Part shown: positions 1 through 10,286 of the stretch, piece by piece | Numbering within the stretch: the stretch's first letter is position 1 | Layout: each line of letters opens with the position of its first letter | Assembly (NCBI GenBank): GCA_021816865.1 | Contig: JAKAWX010000007.1 | Location: 1 to 64,000, forward strand | DNA: 64,000 bases | Reading direction: 5' to 3' | Origin: Thermoplasmata archaeon | Lineage (GTDB): Archaea > Thermoplasmatota > Thermoplasmata > Lutacidiplasmatales > UBA184 | Notes under the pieces: generated by a model | What the model saw: only the letters and a program-made list of their open reading frames with translations | The model's database searches: none | What the model was told of the DNA's origin: nothing | Made by a program: the position numbers and the translations under genes

Positions 1-122
1 TCCCCGTCTCGAGGGCAGATTGTCCGCGTGTTACTGAGCAGTGCGCCGAGGGCTTACCCCTCTCGACTCGCATGGCTTAAGCGAACTCCAATAGCGGTGC
101 CCGCCGGCAGGATCAACCGGAT
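1..122 (-). rRNA. 16S rRNA gene, 5' end only (partial)
   Basis: Read on the minus strand from about position 122, the sequence matches the conserved 5' end of archaeal 16S rRNA: a TCCGGTTGATCCTGCC block, then the helix 3-6 region including GCTTAAGCCATGCGAGTC and AGTAACACGCGGACAATCTG. Only about 120 bases lie inside the window; the rest runs off the left edge, so the 3' end and anti-Shine-Dalgarno sequence cannot be seen. No tRNA or 23S gene lies upstream, so on this side the gene starts its own transcription unit. Confidence 0.96.
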
Positions 123-405
123 TTGTTAGCACACTTTCGCGTGTGCGGGAATACGCTCGAATCGTGACCGATCTCGCTGACTGGCGGAATTGCTCTTTGT
201 TCTTGTCTTGAGCTAACTATCGCGTACGTTCTCGTACGTCTCCTCCGTCAGTCCCGAGAGGTCGCTCCCCGCTTGGGGGAGGGGTTCTCGGGGCTCCACG
301 CCCTGCTGGGCCATCTGTGGCGTCGCCCGGAAGAGTCCGGTTCATGCGTCCCCGGCTCGCCGTGGCGGCGTCGGACGGACGGGCTTCCGAAGAACCCCGC
401 TCGTT
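123..405 (-). other. 16S rRNA 5' leader (pre-rRNA)
   Basis: About 280 bases separate the predicted rRNA transcription start from the mature 16S 5' end. The stretch has no convincing gene and is less GC-rich than its surroundings near 180-225. Two perfect inverted repeats are visible: CGTACG at 223-228 and 233-238 with a 4-base loop, and GCACAC/GTGTGC at 129-134 and 141-146 with a 6-base loop just before the mature end. Archaeal 16S leaders normally pair with the 3' trailer to form a bulge-helix-bulge processing stem; the trailer is outside the window, so this cannot be tested here. Confidence 0.6.
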
Positions 406-427
406 CCGGTACGACGAACGGTGGTCG

Positions 428-437
428 GTATTTAAGC
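428..437 (-). promoter_or_regulatory. TATA box of the 16S rRNA promoter
   Basis: The minus strand reads GCTTAAATAC here, a strong archaeal TATA-box match in an otherwise GC-rich region. It predicts initiation near 403-406, giving the leader described above. It sits about 30 bases downstream of the stop codon of the HAD gene, which is co-directional. Confidence 0.75.
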
Positions 438-466
438 AAGCCACCCCGCGACGGCCGACCCGGAGT

Positions 467-1177
467 TCATCGGCCGTTCTCGATGCGGCGGACGTGGAGC
501 GGGACCTCGAGAAGGGACGTGATCTCGGGCGGGTCGTCGCCCAAGCCCCACCCGTCGCGGTTCAGCCAGACGGCGTGGAGGCCCGCGGAGATCGCCGCCT
601 TCGCGTCCGTGTTCGCTAGGTCCCCGACGTACAGCGTCTCGTTGGCCCGGACCCCCATCCGCTCGACCGCCCGCCGGAAGATCTCGGGGCTCGGCTTCTC
701 CACGCCCTCGGTCCCCGAGGAGAGGACGCTCGAAAAGTAGCCCAAGATCCCGACCCGGTCGAGGAGGCGCCGGACCCCGGCCTCGCTGGTCGAGTTCGAG
801 AGGACGCCGAGCTGCCGGCGCCCGGCGGCGAGCTCGTCGAGGCAGCGGCGGACGTCCGAGAAGAGGTGGACCGGTACCTCGACCCTCCGCACGGCCGCGA
901 GAAACTTCCCGGCGGTCTCGGACGCGACCTCGCGCCCGGCCGCGCGGGAGAGCGTCCGGCGCCAGAAGTCGAGAAGTCGGCCTTCTCGGTCGAGCCGCGG
1001 CAACGCCGCATCGGCCTCCGCCTCGACCTCGAGGTAGGCGTGGCGGAGGGCGTCCGGGTCGAGGTCGAGGTAGACCGCGCGGGCGATCTCGGTCCACCCG
1101 GCGAAATCCCGCCGGTCGACCAGCGTGCCCCCGAGGTCGAAAAGGACGGCGCGGATCCGGGGACGGGCCGCGGACAC
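467..1177 (-). CDS. HAD-superfamily hydrolase
   Basis: This 236-aa protein has all four HAD motifs in order: FDLGGTLVD near the N-terminus with the nucleophilic Asp14, LSNST as motif II, the EKPSPEIF lysine as motif III and YVGDLANTD as motif IV. An alpha-helical cap lies between motifs I and II. It is most likely a soluble small-molecule phosphatase of the haloacid-dehalogenase-like subfamily; the substrate cannot be told. I prefer the GTG at 1177 because GGATAAGC on the minus strand is centred about 28 bases upstream. An in-frame GTG at 1198 would add seven residues. It lies between nusA and the 16S gene, where the str operon usually continues in other archaea. Confidence 0.85.
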   Translation of the reverse strand: MSAARPRIRAVLFDLGGTLVDRRDFAGWTEIARAVYLDLDPDALRHAYLEVEAEADAALPRLDREGRLLDFWRRTLSRAAGREVASETAGKFLAAVRRVEVPVHLFSDVRRCLDELAAGRRQLGVLSNSTSEAGVRRLLDRVGILGYFSSVLSSGTEGVEKPSPEIFRRAVERMGVRANETLYVGDLANTDAKAAISAGLHAVWLNRDGWGLGDDPPEITSLLEVPLHVRRIENGR

Positions 1178-1290
1178 GGTCTCCGGGACGAACGGCACGG
1201 GCTTATCCTTGCCGGCGTCCCCCGCGGTTCGCGGGACGGACGACGGGGCGCCCGCCGCTCGGTCGGTCGCGACGCGCGGCGCGGCCGACG

Positions 1291-1716
1291 CTACGCTACG
1301 CTCACCGAGACGATGTCGGTGTGCCGGAGGAGGATCGCCCGGGCGACCTTGAGGTTCTTGCCCGCCTTGCCGATCGCCCGGGCTTTCCAGGCCGGGTCGA
1401 CGGTCACGGTGACGTGCCGGCCCTTCCCCTTGGTACCGAAATCGACCTTCTTCGGGTTGTACCAGTAGAAGATGTTGCGGACGAGCGCCTCGGGCTCGTC
1501 GGACCACTCGACGACCTGGATCTCCTTCTTGAGAAGCCCCTTCAGACGGTCGACCAGGACGCCGCCCGGTCCGACCGCCTTCGGGATATCTCCGGGGTAG
1601 ACGAGGAAGACGAGCTTCTCCTCGGTCTCGAGGCAGTCCTTGACCCGGGCGCCGGTCCGCTCTTCGAAGAGCCGGATGTACCCCAGGGTCGCGGTGTCGA
1701 ACGCGATCTCGGGCAT
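1291..1716 (-). CDS. nusA: Transcription elongation factor NusA-like, two KH domains
   Basis: At 141 aa this matches the short archaeal NusA, which lacks the N-terminal polymerase-binding and S1 domains of bacterial NusA. Two KH RNA-binding segments are visible: VGPGGVLVDRLKGLLKK in the first and AIGKAGKNLKVARAILL, with the GxxG loop, in the second. Archaeal NusA binds RNA and is thought to work with RNA polymerase in elongation or termination. It follows rpl30e by 26 bases in the rpoH-B-A'-A''-L30e-nusA order common in archaea, which supports the call. The ATG at 1716 starts at the conserved region; the longer reading frame upstream overlaps L30e and has no homologous look. Confidence 0.93.
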   Translation of the reverse strand: MPEIAFDTATLGYIRLFEERTGARVKDCLETEEKLVFLVYPGDIPKAVGPGGVLVDRLKGLLKKEIQVVEWSDEPEALVRNIFYWYNPKKVDFGTKGKGRHVTVTVDPAWKARAIGKAGKNLKVARAILLRHTDIVSVSVA

Positions 1717-1742
1717 CGGAAGGGGTTCCCGTCCGTCCCGGC

Positions 1743-2030
1743 CTACGTCTCGAGGGTGAGGATCGCGCTCGAGCCGGGGTCGACGATCGCCATCGCGCTG
1801 ATGGGGAACGGCCGGCCGCACGCTTGGCCCAGGTCGACGGCCGTCCCGTCGTAGTGGTAGATCGGGATCTTCCCCACCGCCCGCTGGCCGACCAGGGTCG
1901 CGTCCGGGCACGTCCGGGAGACGATCAGGAGCCGGGCCTTCTTGTCGTGCGCCGCGCGTCGGGTCTCCTCGAGCCCCAGCCGAACGGTCCCCGTCTCGAG
2001 GGCGACCTTGAGGGCGTGAGCGAGGTCCAT
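1743..2030 (-). CDS. rpl30e: Large ribosomal subunit protein L30e (eL30)
   Basis: This 95-aa protein has the L7Ae/L30e RNA-binding fold signature: an N-terminal helix (DLAHALKVALETG), a lysine-rich KKARLLIVSRTC strand and the C-terminal ISAMAIVDPGSSAIL region. It is a component of the large ribosomal subunit. It starts one base after the rpoA2 stop, so the two are translated from one transcript. The position between rpoA2 and nusA is the standard archaeal arrangement. Confidence 0.95.
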   Translation of the reverse strand: MDLAHALKVALETGTVRLGLEETRRAAHDKKARLLIVSRTCPDATLVGQRAVGKIPIYHYDGTAVDLGQACGRPFPISAMAIVDPGSSAILTLET

Positions 2031-2031
2031 C

Positions 2032-3318
2032 CTACGCCGCCTCCTTCGCTTCCTCGGGCTTCGTCACCGGGGCGGCGCCGAGCGGCCGGTAGACGAGGTT
2101 CACCGCGCCGGTGCCGAGCGTGATCGGCTGGCCGACGATGATGTTCTCGGCCACCCCCTTGAGCTCGTCGACCTCGCCGGTGATCGCGGCGCGCAGCAGG
2201 TGGGCGGCGGTGATCTCGAACGCGGCGCGCGCGAGGACGCTGCTCTTCTTCCCCGAGATCCCGTGACGACCGATCGCGCGGATGTCGCCCTCGTTCGTCA
2301 TCACGTCCGCGACCAGCATGAGGTGGCGGATGTCGACGCCCAGCCCCTGCTCCGCCAGCGTGCGGTTCGCCTCGTGGATCAGGGCCGCCCGCGCGGCCTC
2401 GACCCCGTAGACGCGGTAGATCTCGAAGACCGAGTTCGTGGTCGTCCGGACCCCGTCGACGCCGGGGATCTCGATGACCCCTTCGAGGTTCGAACCTTCC
2501 GTGTAGATCACGTACTCGTCCTTCTCCTTGCGAATGAGCGCCCGGCGGATGCCCGTGACGCCCTTGATCTGGACCCCCTTCGCCTCTTCGCTCGCAATGA
2601 GGAGCTTCTTGAACGGCATCTCCTCGGTCATCTCCTCCTTGCGCGACTTGGTCGCCCCGGCGATCGACTCTTTGAGGGTGATCTCGAACGCGCGGGTCTC
2701 GCCGCTGCCCGACCCCGACTTGAGGTCGAAGAGGCGGGCGTCGAGGTTCTCGCGCAGCGCGGCCTCGAGCTCGCTGCGCCGCACGCCCCGAGATTCGAGG
2801 AGCGCCGCCTGCGGCGACACCACGACCTTGAGGTCCTCGATGACGGTCCCGATCGACGCGACGTCGGGGACCGTCGTCACCTCGATCTGGAGCGCGATCT
2901 TCTGGACCGCCTCCCGGTCGCCCCGGACCTTTTTCTCGGCGTGGACGGTCATCATCGGTGTCGAAGGCACCCGTCGGGCGTCGACGAGCTCGATGAGGCG
3001 CGGCAGGCCGAGCGTTACGTTCATCTCCGCGACCCCCGCGTAGTGGAACGTTCGCAGGGTCATCTGCGTCCCGGGCTCGCCGATCGACTGGGCCGCGACG
3101 ATCCCCACCGACTCGTGGGCATCGACCTCGGCCCGGCGGAAGCGGCGCGCGACCTCGCGGACGACCTTCGAGGCGTCCGAGCCGCTCAGGCGAAGGCTCT
3201 GCAGCTTCGCGCGGACGCTCTCGGCGAGGGACGGCGGGAACGGCGCTCCGGTCTCCTTGCGGGCGATCTCCTGGATACGGGTCAGGAGGTCGCGCGGTGG
3301 GGCGGGTTTCTCCTCCAT
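2032..3318 (-). CDS. rpoA2: DNA-directed RNA polymerase subunit A''
   Basis: This 428-aa protein is the C-terminal part of the archaeal largest subunit. The bridge-helix/trigger-loop region is clear near residues 68-95 ([20 protein letters not shown] followed by RTFHYAGV), and the conserved C-terminal block includes [20 protein letters not shown] and the [10 protein letters not shown] ending. It forms part of the active-site cleft and clamp with A'. It begins four bases after the rpoA1 stop, so the A'/A'' split is genuine and not a frameshift. The length is slightly above the usual 390 or so residues, mostly in the tail after the conserved core. Confidence 0.97.
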   Translation of the reverse strand: MEEKPAPPRDLLTRIQEIARKETGAPFPPSLAESVRAKLQSLRLSGSDASKVVREVARRFRRAEVDAHESVGIVAAQSIGEPGTQMTLRTFHYAGVAEMNVTLGLPRLIELVDARRVPSTPMMTVHAEKKVRGDREAVQKIALQIEVTTVPDVASIGTVIEDLKVVVSPQAALLESRGVRRSELEAALRENLDARLFDLKSGSGSGETRAFEITLKESIAGATKSRKEEMTEEMPFKKLLIASEEAKGVQIKGVTGIRRALIRKEKDEYVIYTEGSNLEGVIEIPGVDGVRTTTNSVFEIYRVYGVEAARAALIHEANRTLAEQGLGVDIRHLMLVADVMTNEGDIRAIGRHGISGKKSSVLARAAFEITAAHLLRAAITGEVDELKGVAENIIVGQPITLGTGAVNLVYRPLGAAPVTKPEEAKEAA

Positions 3319-3322
3319 CGGC

Positions 3323-6112
3323 CTACTCCCCTCCGAACTCGGGGCCTTCTTCGGGCGCCCCGAACTCCTCGGTCTCCTCTTCCTCGGCCTCTTCCTCCAG
3401 CTGGGCTTCGGCCTGGAGGTCCATCTCCTCCTCGGTCACCGGCGGCGCCCCGCTCGGTCCCTCGGGTCGCCGCTCTTCGCTCGCGCGGACCCGTCGGCCG
3501 AGGACCTGCGACACCACCTCGTCGAGCGAGACGGGGGCGCCCTGGTACGAGCGGGTCGGGTCGACCCCGTCCTCGCCGTACTTGTACTCGATGATCGTGC
3601 CGGCCGTGTTGCGCACGGTCCCGTCCTCGGCGACCTTGAGGTCCTCGAGGGCATTGATGAGACGGCGCTGCATGTACCCCGAGCGGCTCGTACGCACGGC
3701 GGTGTCGACCAGCGACTCGCGTCCGCCCATCGAGTGGAAGAAGTACTCGGTCGGCGAGAGCCCGCGCTTGTAGCTCGAGCTCACGAACCCGCGGGCGTCG
3801 GCGCCGAGGTCGCCCCGCTCGAAATGGGGTAACGTCCGGTGGACGTACCCGCGCAGGAGACGCTCCCCGCGCACGGATTGCTGGCCGACGGCCCCGGCCA
3901 TCTGCGTCAGGTTGAGCATCGAACCGCGGGCGCCCGATTTCGCGAGGATGACCGCGGGGTTCTCGAGACCCAGATAGCGGCCGGCGATGTCGCCGGCCGT
4001 GTCGCGCGCCTGGCCGAGCTCGCGCCGGACCATCACTTCGAGCGTCTCCTCGAGCGAGCGACCGGGCATCTGCTCGAGTTCGCCCTTGCGGTACTGCTCG
4101 ACGAGGTCGTTGACCTTCGCCCGCGCCGACGTGAGGCCCCCGAGGATCTCCTTGCGGGCCCCCTCGGGCACGTCCTCGTCGTCGATACCGGTCGATAGCC
4201 CCTTCAGGGAGATGGCGGTGATCGCGAGCCGGCTCATTTCGTCCAGGAACTGGCGCGCGCGGGGCATGCCGTCGTTACGGGCGATCGCGTCGAGGACGGC
4301 GCCCTTCTCGTAGGCGATCGCCTTCTTGTCGATCGTTCCCGCCTTGAGCACCCCGTTCTCGATCACGACGTAGGCATCGTGCTTGCACGCGAGCGGCGAG
4401 CAGTCGCACCGCGCCCAGATGTTCGAGCGGAACTCGAGGGTGAGGTCCTTCGGGAGCGTCAACGAGAACAGCTGTTTGCCCGTCCAAAACGGCTCCCCGT
4501 CCTTCCCCTTGCCCGCGGGCGGCGGAAGGGGGTAGTTCAGCTTCGAGAGGAGGTAGGTGACCTCCGCCCGGGAGAACGTCGGGTTCTGGTAGGTGAGCAG
4601 GAACGCCGCGGTGATGTGGTCGTGGAGCATCCCGATGATCGGCCCGCCGTAGCGGGGTGAAAGGATGTGCTCTTCGACCTTCATCAGGACCTTCGCCTCG
4701 GCCCGTGCCTCCTGGCTCTGGAGAACGTGGAGGTTCATCTCGTCGCCGTCGAAGTCCGCGTTGTAGGGCGGGCAGTCGCAGAGGTTGAAGCGGAACGTCT
4801 TGTGCGGCAGGATCCGCACGAAGTGGGCCATCATGCTCATCCGGTGGAGGCTCGGCTGCCGGTTGAACAACACGATGTCCCCGTCGAGCAGCTGGCGCTC
4901 GACGATCGAACCCGCCGTGACCAGCTCCGCGCACGCCTCGGCGTTCTTCTCCATCACCTTGATCCGCTGGCCGTCCTCGCGGACGAGGTAGTTGACACCG
5001 CAGCGGTAGCGACCGACCGCGTCGGGCGGCGGCGCCGGACCCCGCCGCACGAGCTCCTTCGCGACGTCCTGGTTGTGCGCCGTGACCTCGAGCGGGACCG
5101 TGAGACCCCGCGCGATCTCGGTCGGGATCCCGACCTCGTTGATCGAGAGGAGCGGGTCCGGGCTGATGACCGTGCGCGCCGAGAAGTTCACGCGCTTGCC
5201 CGAGAGGTTCGAGCGGAACCGACCGTCTTTCCCCTTCAGGCGCTGGGCGAGCGTCTTGAGCGGGCGGCCCGAGCGGTGCCGGGCGGGCGGGATCCCGCTC
5301 GTCTGGTTGTCGAAGTAGGTCGTGACGTGGTACTGCAGGAGCTCCCACAAATCTTCGACGACGAGCTGGGGCGCGCCCATGTCGCGGTTCTCGCGCAGAC
5401 GCTGGTTGATCCGCAGCACGTCGACCAGCTTGTGCGTGAGGTCGTCCTCGCTGCGTTCCCCGCTCTCGAGCGTGATCGACGGGCGGACCTGCACCGGGGG
5501 CACCGGCAGGACCGTGAGGACCATCCACTCGGGGCGGCCGAACTTCGGATTGAGCCCGAGCGCGCTCACGTCCTCGTCGGGGATCCGTTCGAGCCGGGCG
5601 CGGACCTCCTTCGGCGTGATCTTGTGGCCGTTCTCTCGGAACGTCGTCGGCTTGTCGAGGACGATCCGCTGCTGTATCTCGTGGCAGAACGGGCAGGCCC
5701 GTTCCTCCTTCGGTTCCCGCGTGCGGGGGGCCACCGTCCCCTCCTCCGCGTCGGCCGTGCTGTCGCCCCGCGGGCTCGGGGCGTCGGGGAGGATACGCCC
5801 GCACGCGCGGCAGGTGGACTGGAGCAGCCGTTTGATCTCCTTCGCGTAGCCGACGTGGATCACCGGCATCGCGAGCTCGATGATCCCGAAGTGACCGGGG
5901 CACTCGTTGACCCGCCCGCCGCACGTGCGGCATCGCAGGTTCGGCTCGATGACCCCGAGGTGGAGGTCCATGAGGCCCATCTCGATGGGGTAGCCGTCGT
6001 CGTCGTAGGTGTCGGCCGTGATGATCTTCACGCCGCTCATCCGGCGGATCTCGTCCGGCGAAAGGAACGCGAACTGCAGGCTCTTGATTTTCTTTGAAAG
6101 GCCCTGGACCAT
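3323..6112 (-). CDS. rpoA1: DNA-directed RNA polymerase subunit A'
   Basis: This 929-aa protein is the catalytic large subunit. It has the N-terminal zinc motif [16 protein letters not shown], a second cysteine cluster (CRACG then CPFCH) separated by a Ser/Pro/acid-rich insertion, and the magnesium-binding [12 protein letters not shown] motif. The C-terminus carries an unusual acidic tail of about 40 residues, mainly Glu, before the stop. The ATG at 6112 is preceded by GGAGG about 8 bases upstream and lies 11 bases after the rpoB stop, which fixes the start and marks an operon-internal, Shine-Dalgarno-led gene. A longer upstream extension in frame is antisense-like and overlaps rpoB. Confidence 0.97.
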   Translation of the reverse strand: MVQGLSKKIKSLQFAFLSPDEIRRMSGVKIITADTYDDDGYPIEMGLMDLHLGVIEPNLRCRTCGGRVNECPGHFGIIELAMPVIHVGYAKEIKRLLQSTCRACGRILPDAPSPRGDSTADAEEGTVAPRTREPKEERACPFCHEIQQRIVLDKPTTFRENGHKITPKEVRARLERIPDEDVSALGLNPKFGRPEWMVLTVLPVPPVQVRPSITLESGERSEDDLTHKLVDVLRINQRLRENRDMGAPQLVVEDLWELLQYHVTTYFDNQTSGIPPARHRSGRPLKTLAQRLKGKDGRFRSNLSGKRVNFSARTVISPDPLLSINEVGIPTEIARGLTVPLEVTAHNQDVAKELVRRGPAPPPDAVGRYRCGVNYLVREDGQRIKVMEKNAEACAELVTAGSIVERQLLDGDIVLFNRQPSLHRMSMMAHFVRILPHKTFRFNLCDCPPYNADFDGDEMNLHVLQSQEARAEAKVLMKVEEHILSPRYGGPIIGMLHDHITAAFLLTYQNPTFSRAEVTYLLSKLNYPLPPPAGKGKDGEPFWTGKQLFSLTLPKDLTLEFRSNIWARCDCSPLACKHDAYVVIENGVLKAGTIDKKAIAYEKGAVLDAIARNDGMPRARQFLDEMSRLAITAISLKGLSTGIDDEDVPEGARKEILGGLTSARAKVNDLVEQYRKGELEQMPGRSLEETLEVMVRRELGQARDTAGDIAGRYLGLENPAVILAKSGARGSMLNLTQMAGAVGQQSVRGERLLRGYVHRTLPHFERGDLGADARGFVSSSYKRGLSPTEYFFHSMGGRESLVDTAVRTSRSGYMQRRLINALEDLKVAEDGTVRNTAGTIIEYKYGEDGVDPTRSYQGAPVSLDEVVSQVLGRRVRASEERRPEGPSGAPPVTEEEMDLQAEAQLEEEAEEEETEEFGAPEEGPEFGGE

Positions 6113-6123
6113 CGTCGTTCCTC

Positions 6124-9100
6124 CTACCGCATCTCCTCGAGCTGGAGCCGCATGATCACGCCGAGGCTGATCAGCTCCTCGAGGAGGAGCTTGAACGAGT
6201 AGCTCATCTCGACCGGGTAGATCGACGAGGTGTTCCCGCAGCTCGGGCACCGCAGCGAACCGGCCCTCGTGTCGGGGATCGCGATGTGCCCGCATTCGGG
6301 GTTGCCGCAAACGTACTGGATCGTCCCGTCGGACTCGTCCAGGAGGCGGTCCTTGATCACCATCGCCACGCCGTGCCCGATCAGGCAATCGCGTTCCATT
6401 TCTCCGAAGCGGAGACCGCCCTGCCGGGACCGGCCTTCGGTCGGCTGGCGGGTGAGGATCTGGACGGGGCCGCGCGACCGCATGTGCATCTTGCCCGCGA
6501 CCATGTGGTGGAGCTTCTGGTAGTAGATCACGCCCACAAAGATCTCGGCCTCGAAACGTCGGCCCGTGAGCCCGTCGTAGAGGGTCTCACGCCCCGACGG
6601 GTGCAGCCCGAGGGCCTTGAGGCCCTCGCGGAGCGCCTCTTCCCGCGCGCCCGAGAACGCCGTGCCGTCGATCGTCCGCCCCTCGAGCGCGCCGACCTTG
6701 CCGCCGAGCATCTCGAGGACGTGGGCGACGGTCATGCGCGAGGGGATCGCGTGCGGATTGATCAGAAGGTCCGGCGTCACTCCGTCCCGCGTGAACGGGA
6801 GGTTCTCCTGCGGGACGATGAGCCCGATCACGCCCTTCTGCCCGTGCCGGCTCGCGAACTTGTCGCCGAGCTCGGGGACCCGCTGGTTGCGGACCTTCAC
6901 CTTCACGAGCTTCGAGATGTTCTCGCCCTCGGTGAGGATGACATTGTCGACCCAGCCGGATTCGCCGAACCGGACCGTGACGCTCGTCTCCCGGCGCTTC
7001 TGCGGCGTCAGGAGGTCCGTCTTCTCCTCGAGGAACCGCGGCGGGCTCGTCTTGCCGACGAGGACGTCGCCTTCCGTCACCTCGAGCTCGGGGTAGATGA
7101 GGCCGTCCTCGCCCAGGCTGCGGTAGGCCGTGTCGACCCGCGCGCCGGCGACGTCGGGGCGGGGGATCTCGAAGCGGTCCTCCTGGCCGCCCGGATACTT
7201 GCGCTCCTCCCCCCGGTAGGTACGGAAGAACGACGACCGGCCGAGGCCACGGTCGATCGCTCCCTTGGAGAAAACGAGCGCGTCCTGCATGTTGTACCCC
7301 TCGTAGGAGAGGACCGCCACCACGAAGTTCTGGCCGGCGGGCCGCTCCGTGAAGTGGACGTAGCGCATCGTCTCCGTCTGGAGCAGCGGGGCCTGCGGGT
7401 AGTGGAGCAAATGGCCCCGCGTGTCGGGGCGGCGGCGGTAGTTGACCGACTCGACGCCGAGCGCCTGCTTCGCCATCCCCGACCCCATCGTGTTCCGGGG
7501 GGCCGAGTTGTGCTCGGGGTACGGGATGAGACCGGTGCAGACTCCGAGCATCAGGTTCGGATCGATCTCAAGGTGCGTGCTTCGCTCGCCGATGAGGTCC
7601 GCGGTCGGGAGCTCCGCGTGGCAGAGCCCGCACTCGACGATCGCCTCGTCGCGCTTGTCGCCCATCGACATCCAGCGGACGTCACTGCGGCTGAGCGCTT
7701 TGCTGCACTTCGGGCAGCGGTCGGGCGAGACGAACGCCTCGACGGCGATGAGCGAGTCTTCCTCTTCCTCGGCGTCGATCCACTCGATCTTCCCCTGCCG
7801 AATGAGGTCGCTGAACGAGAGGGTCCCGCGCGAGAGCTCGTCGAGGTCCGAACGGGACGCCCGCGGCACCCCGTTCTTGACGACGATGAGCGGGCGCCGC
7901 AGGCGACCCGAGTCGCAGTGAACGATGACCTCGTTCATCTCGTCGTCGTAGCGGACGTTGATCTCGTAGGTCCGGTCCCCGAGGGTCGGCGAGAGCGTCC
8001 CGGTGCGCCGCCGCTCGCGGATCTCCTTCACGAGCTCGAGCGGCTGGGAGTGGAGCCCGACGAGGTTCCCGTTGACGTAGACGCGCGCGGCCCTCTTCCC
8101 TTTCGGGGCCGCCGCCTCCTGGAAGACCTCGGGACCGATCTCGCGCGTGTTGAGGTCGCGCAGGATGAGTGTGACCTCTTCCTCGTCCGCGCCCTCCGAA
8201 ACGTCGACGCACAACGCGTAGTTCTTGACGAGCCCGCAGTTCTGGCCCTCGGGGGTCTCGTTCGGACAGAGCCGGCCCCACTGCGTCGGGTGGAGGTCGC
8301 GCGCCTCGAAGTGGGGTTGGCTGCGCGTGAGGGGGCTCGTCACGCGCCGCAGGTGGCTGATCGTGGACATGTGGCTCGTGCGATCGAGCACCTGGCTCAC
8401 GCCCGAGCGTCCGCCGACCCAGTTGCCGGTCGCGAGGGCGTGGACGAGGCGCTGCGTCAGGAGGTCGGGGCGGATCGCGCTCGCGATCCGAAGGTCCTTC
8501 TTCCGCGCGAAGGAGCGCTCGAGCTGGTACTTGAGGTCCTTAAGGAGCAGCGAGAACGCGACCCGGAACAGGTCCTCCATCAGGTCCCCCGCGAGCTTGA
8601 GGCGCTTGTTCGCGTAGTGATCTTTGTCGTCCTCGCCGCGGACCTTGAGGTGGAGCTCGAGGACCGTGCGCGCCATGCGGGCGAGGTAGAGGGCCTTCTT
8701 CAGGCGGTCGGCCTTCGTGTCGCCGAGGTGGGGCAGGAGCGAACGGTCGAGGATGCCGTCGACCTTGCGCTGTCGGTACTCCTTCGCCTGGCCGGTCGCG
8801 AACTTCTTCTCGAGGAAGATGAGCGCGTCCTCGGTCGTGAGGATCCCCTCCGGCGGGTAGAGCTTCTTCGAGATGCACTCCTCGAGGTTGACGTTCAGGA
8901 GGTGCTTCATCGTCTGGACGAACGGTTCGTCCAGCGGCAGGAGCTCCCCGAGGACCGCCTGGAAGATCTCCTCGTCGTTCTTCATCCCGAGAGCCTTCAT
9001 CAGGATCACGAGCGGGATCTGGCCGCTCGCCGTCGGGACCGAGACCTGCAGCATCCCGTCCTTCTTCCTTTCGACGATCGTGAGCGAGCGATATCCGCCG

Positions 9101-9795
9101 CGCTGGCTGAAGACCTTCGCGCTCTCGATCGGCGTGCCGTAGCGTTCGTTGTACTCGGCGAAGATCCGGTTCGGGGCGAGGTCCTCGAGGCTGATGATGA
9201 CCCGCTCGGTGCCGCCGATGATGAAGTACCCCCCGGGGTCGAGGGCATCTTCGCCGTACTCGACCAGCTTCGCGCGGTACTCGTCGTCGGACAGCCAGAT
9301 CTGGTCGTCCTCGGAGATCTTGTAGCGGTTCAGGTTGCACGGACGGCTCTTGACCATGATCGGGAGGTCCCCGATGTGGACGTCCTCGGGGGCGCGCTCG
9401 ACGCCGTTCTCGACGACCGTGACCTTCAGGTAGATCGGCGCTTGGTACGTGAGGTTGCGCAGGCGCGCCTCCATCGGGGTGAGCGTCGGCTTCGAGCCGA
9501 CGGGCTCCTTGACGAACGGGGCACCGATGAAGATCGTCGGCTCGGCCGACGGGTTCACGTTCCCCCGGGCGTCCCGGCGCCGCCCGACGCGCACGTAGAT
9601 CGAGCTCTTCGTCTTCTGGACGTCGAGGCGGATGACGCCGCGTTCGGTCGAGTCCTCGCTGACACGGGCGTCGTCCACGATCCGCTGCATCCGCGAGTTC
9701 GGATTGTCCTTCGTGGGCAGGAAGTCGTTGAAGCTGGCGAGGTGGTGGTTGACGATCGACCGTTCGCGGAAGAAGCCGTCTACGATTTCGCGCAT
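6124..9795 (-). CDS. rpoB: DNA-directed RNA polymerase subunit B (undivided)
   Basis: This 1,223-aa protein is the complete second-largest subunit, not the split B'/B'' form of many methanogens and haloarchaea. Conserved elements include [19 protein letters not shown], the [20 protein letters not shown] region, [33 protein letters not shown] and a C-terminal zinc ribbon (CGNPECGH, then CPSCG). A further Cys pair cluster (CPKCSKA, CGLCHAE) is present mid-protein. It is encoded seven bases after rpoH and just before rpoA1. An unsplit B is typical of Thermoplasma-like, thermococcal and crenarchaeal lineages. Confidence 0.97.
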   Translation of the reverse strand: MREIVDGFFRERSIVNHHLASFNDFLPTKDNPNSRMQRIVDDARVSEDSTERGVIRLDVQKTKSSIYVRVGRRRDARGNVNPSAEPTIFIGAPFVKEPVGSKPTLTPMEARLRNLTYQAPIYLKVTVVENGVERAPEDVHIGDLPIMVKSRPCNLNRYKISEDDQIWLSDDEYRAKLVEYGEDALDPGGYFIIGGTERVIISLEDLAPNRIFAEYNERYGTPIESAKVFSQRGGYRSLTIVERKKDGMLQVSVPTASGQIPLVILMKALGMKNDEEIFQAVLGELLPLDEPFVQTMKHLLNVNLEECISKKLYPPEGILTTEDALIFLEKKFATGQAKEYRQRKVDGILDRSLLPHLGDTKADRLKKALYLARMARTVLELHLKVRGEDDKDHYANKRLKLAGDLMEDLFRVAFSLLLKDLKYQLERSFARKKDLRIASAIRPDLLTQRLVHALATGNWVGGRSGVSQVLDRTSHMSTISHLRRVTSPLTRSQPHFEARDLHPTQWGRLCPNETPEGQNCGLVKNYALCVDVSEGADEEEVTLILRDLNTREIGPEVFQEAAAPKGKRAARVYVNGNLVGLHSQPLELVKEIRERRRTGTLSPTLGDRTYEINVRYDDEMNEVIVHCDSGRLRRPLIVVKNGVPRASRSDLDELSRGTLSFSDLIRQGKIEWIDAEEEEDSLIAVEAFVSPDRCPKCSKALSRSDVRWMSMGDKRDEAIVECGLCHAELPTADLIGERSTHLEIDPNLMLGVCTGLIPYPEHNSAPRNTMGSGMAKQALGVESVNYRRRPDTRGHLLHYPQAPLLQTETMRYVHFTERPAGQNFVVAVLSYEGYNMQDALVFSKGAIDRGLGRSSFFRTYRGEERKYPGGQEDRFEIPRPDVAGARVDTAYRSLGEDGLIYPELEVTEGDVLVGKTSPPRFLEEKTDLLTPQKRRETSVTVRFGESGWVDNVILTEGENISKLVKVKVRNQRVPELGDKFASRHGQKGVIGLIVPQENLPFTRDGVTPDLLINPHAIPSRMTVAHVLEMLGGKVGALEGRTIDGTAFSGAREEALREGLKALGLHPSGRETLYDGLTGRRFEAEIFVGVIYYQKLHHMVAGKMHMRSRGPVQILTRQPTEGRSRQGGLRFGEMERDCLIGHGVAMVIKDRLLDESDGTIQYVCGNPECGHIAIPDTRAGSLRCPSCGNTSSIYPVEMSYSFKLLLEELISLGVIMRLQLEEMR

Positions 9796-9802
9796 GGATT
9801 CG

Positions 9803-10144
9803 TCAATCTCCTCCGACCGACGGGACGATCAGCCGGTAGGCGATCGCTTCGCCGGCGGTGGCGCTGGGGCGTCGGATGCGGACCAGACGACCGACGAGCT
9901 TCTCGCCGCCCGACCGCGCGTCGTCGTACTTCGGGTCGGTCCTCAGGCCGGGGTCGCTGACCAGGATCTTCGGCAGGCGCTCCGACGGGGTGCCGAGGGC
10001 CTCGAGGACCTTCCCCGACTCCTCCTCCGTGAGGATCTCGTGCGGGGGAGCGAGGTGGTGGGCCACGAACGGTCGCGGAGGGGCGGCCGTTTTCTCGGGG
10101 GCGGCTCGCTTGCGGGAGCGACGGGTGCGATTGGTGGGGCTCAT
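9803..10144 (-). CDS. rpoH: DNA-directed RNA polymerase subunit H
   Basis: The C-terminal 80 residues match RpoH, the archaeal homologue of eukaryotic RPB5: [31 protein letters not shown] and [24 protein letters not shown]. The ATG at 10144 gives 113 aa, with about 30 extra N-terminal residues rich in Arg, Lys and Pro compared with the usual 75-85-aa family. No TATA box is visible between this start and the 3' end of the tRNA-Lys gene 22 bases upstream, so rpoH and the polymerase operon may be transcribed together with that tRNA. Confidence 0.94.
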   Translation of the reverse strand: MSPTNRTRRSRKRAAPEKTAAPPRPFVAHHLAPPHEILTEEESGKVLEALGTPSERLPKILVSDPGLRTDPKYDDARSGGEKLVGRLVRIRRPSATAGEAIAYRLIVPSVGGD

Positions 10145-10179
10145 GGGGATCTCCGAGGAGCGGAACGGGCCCGGGGGGA

Positions 10180-10217
10180 TGCTCGGGGCCGTTCCGCGGG
10201 TCCCGCGGCGCGGCTCG
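10180..10217 (-). other. tRNA-Lys intron 2, T-loop position 59/60 (38 bases)
   Basis: The T-stem GGGGG/CCCCC is the outer helix. T-loop bases TTCG (54-57) pair with CGAG of the intron (U-G, U-A, C-G, G-C) to make the central helix. The bulges are AA^C and CA^T. The inner helix is GAGCCG with CGGCCC, with one A-C mismatch. Inside it is a second hairpin of CCGCGG repeats closing on a 3-base loop. Removal of 38 bases yields the standard T-loop TTCGAAT. The geometry of two 3-base bulges at opposite ends of a 4-bp helix is exact. Confidence 0.85.
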
Positions 10218-10257
10218 TTCGAACCCCCGACCACCTGGTTAAAAGCCAGATGCTCTT

Positions 10258-10286
10258 TGTAGGACCGGCGAGCGAACCGGCCGGCC
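10258..10286 (-). other. tRNA-Lys intron 1, D-loop (29 bases)
   Basis: The splice motif is a bulge-helix-bulge. The central 4-bp helix is TAGG (D-loop bases 17-19) with CCTA near the intron 3' end, flanked by 3-base bulges TT^G and CA^A. The inner helix is GCCGGC paired with GCCGGT (six pairs including one G-U). Cutting at the carets removes 29 bases and joins the D-loop as AGTTAGGTTAA. The outer helix is the tRNA D-stem, separated from the central helix by a small asymmetric interruption, so the motif is slightly relaxed on that side. Confidence 0.8.

Noticed and set aside
2480-2505. A GTTCGAAC-like tRNA T-arm motif
   Set aside because: It lies inside rpoA2, in frame with conserved protein sequence, and no acceptor stem or anticodon arm surrounds it.
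6094-9960. A 1,288-codon open frame antisense to rpoB
   Set aside because: It has Arg/Asp/Glu/Leu-rich shadow composition, no recognisable domain, and lies exactly opposite a well-conserved gene. High third-position GC removes stop codons on the opposite strand.
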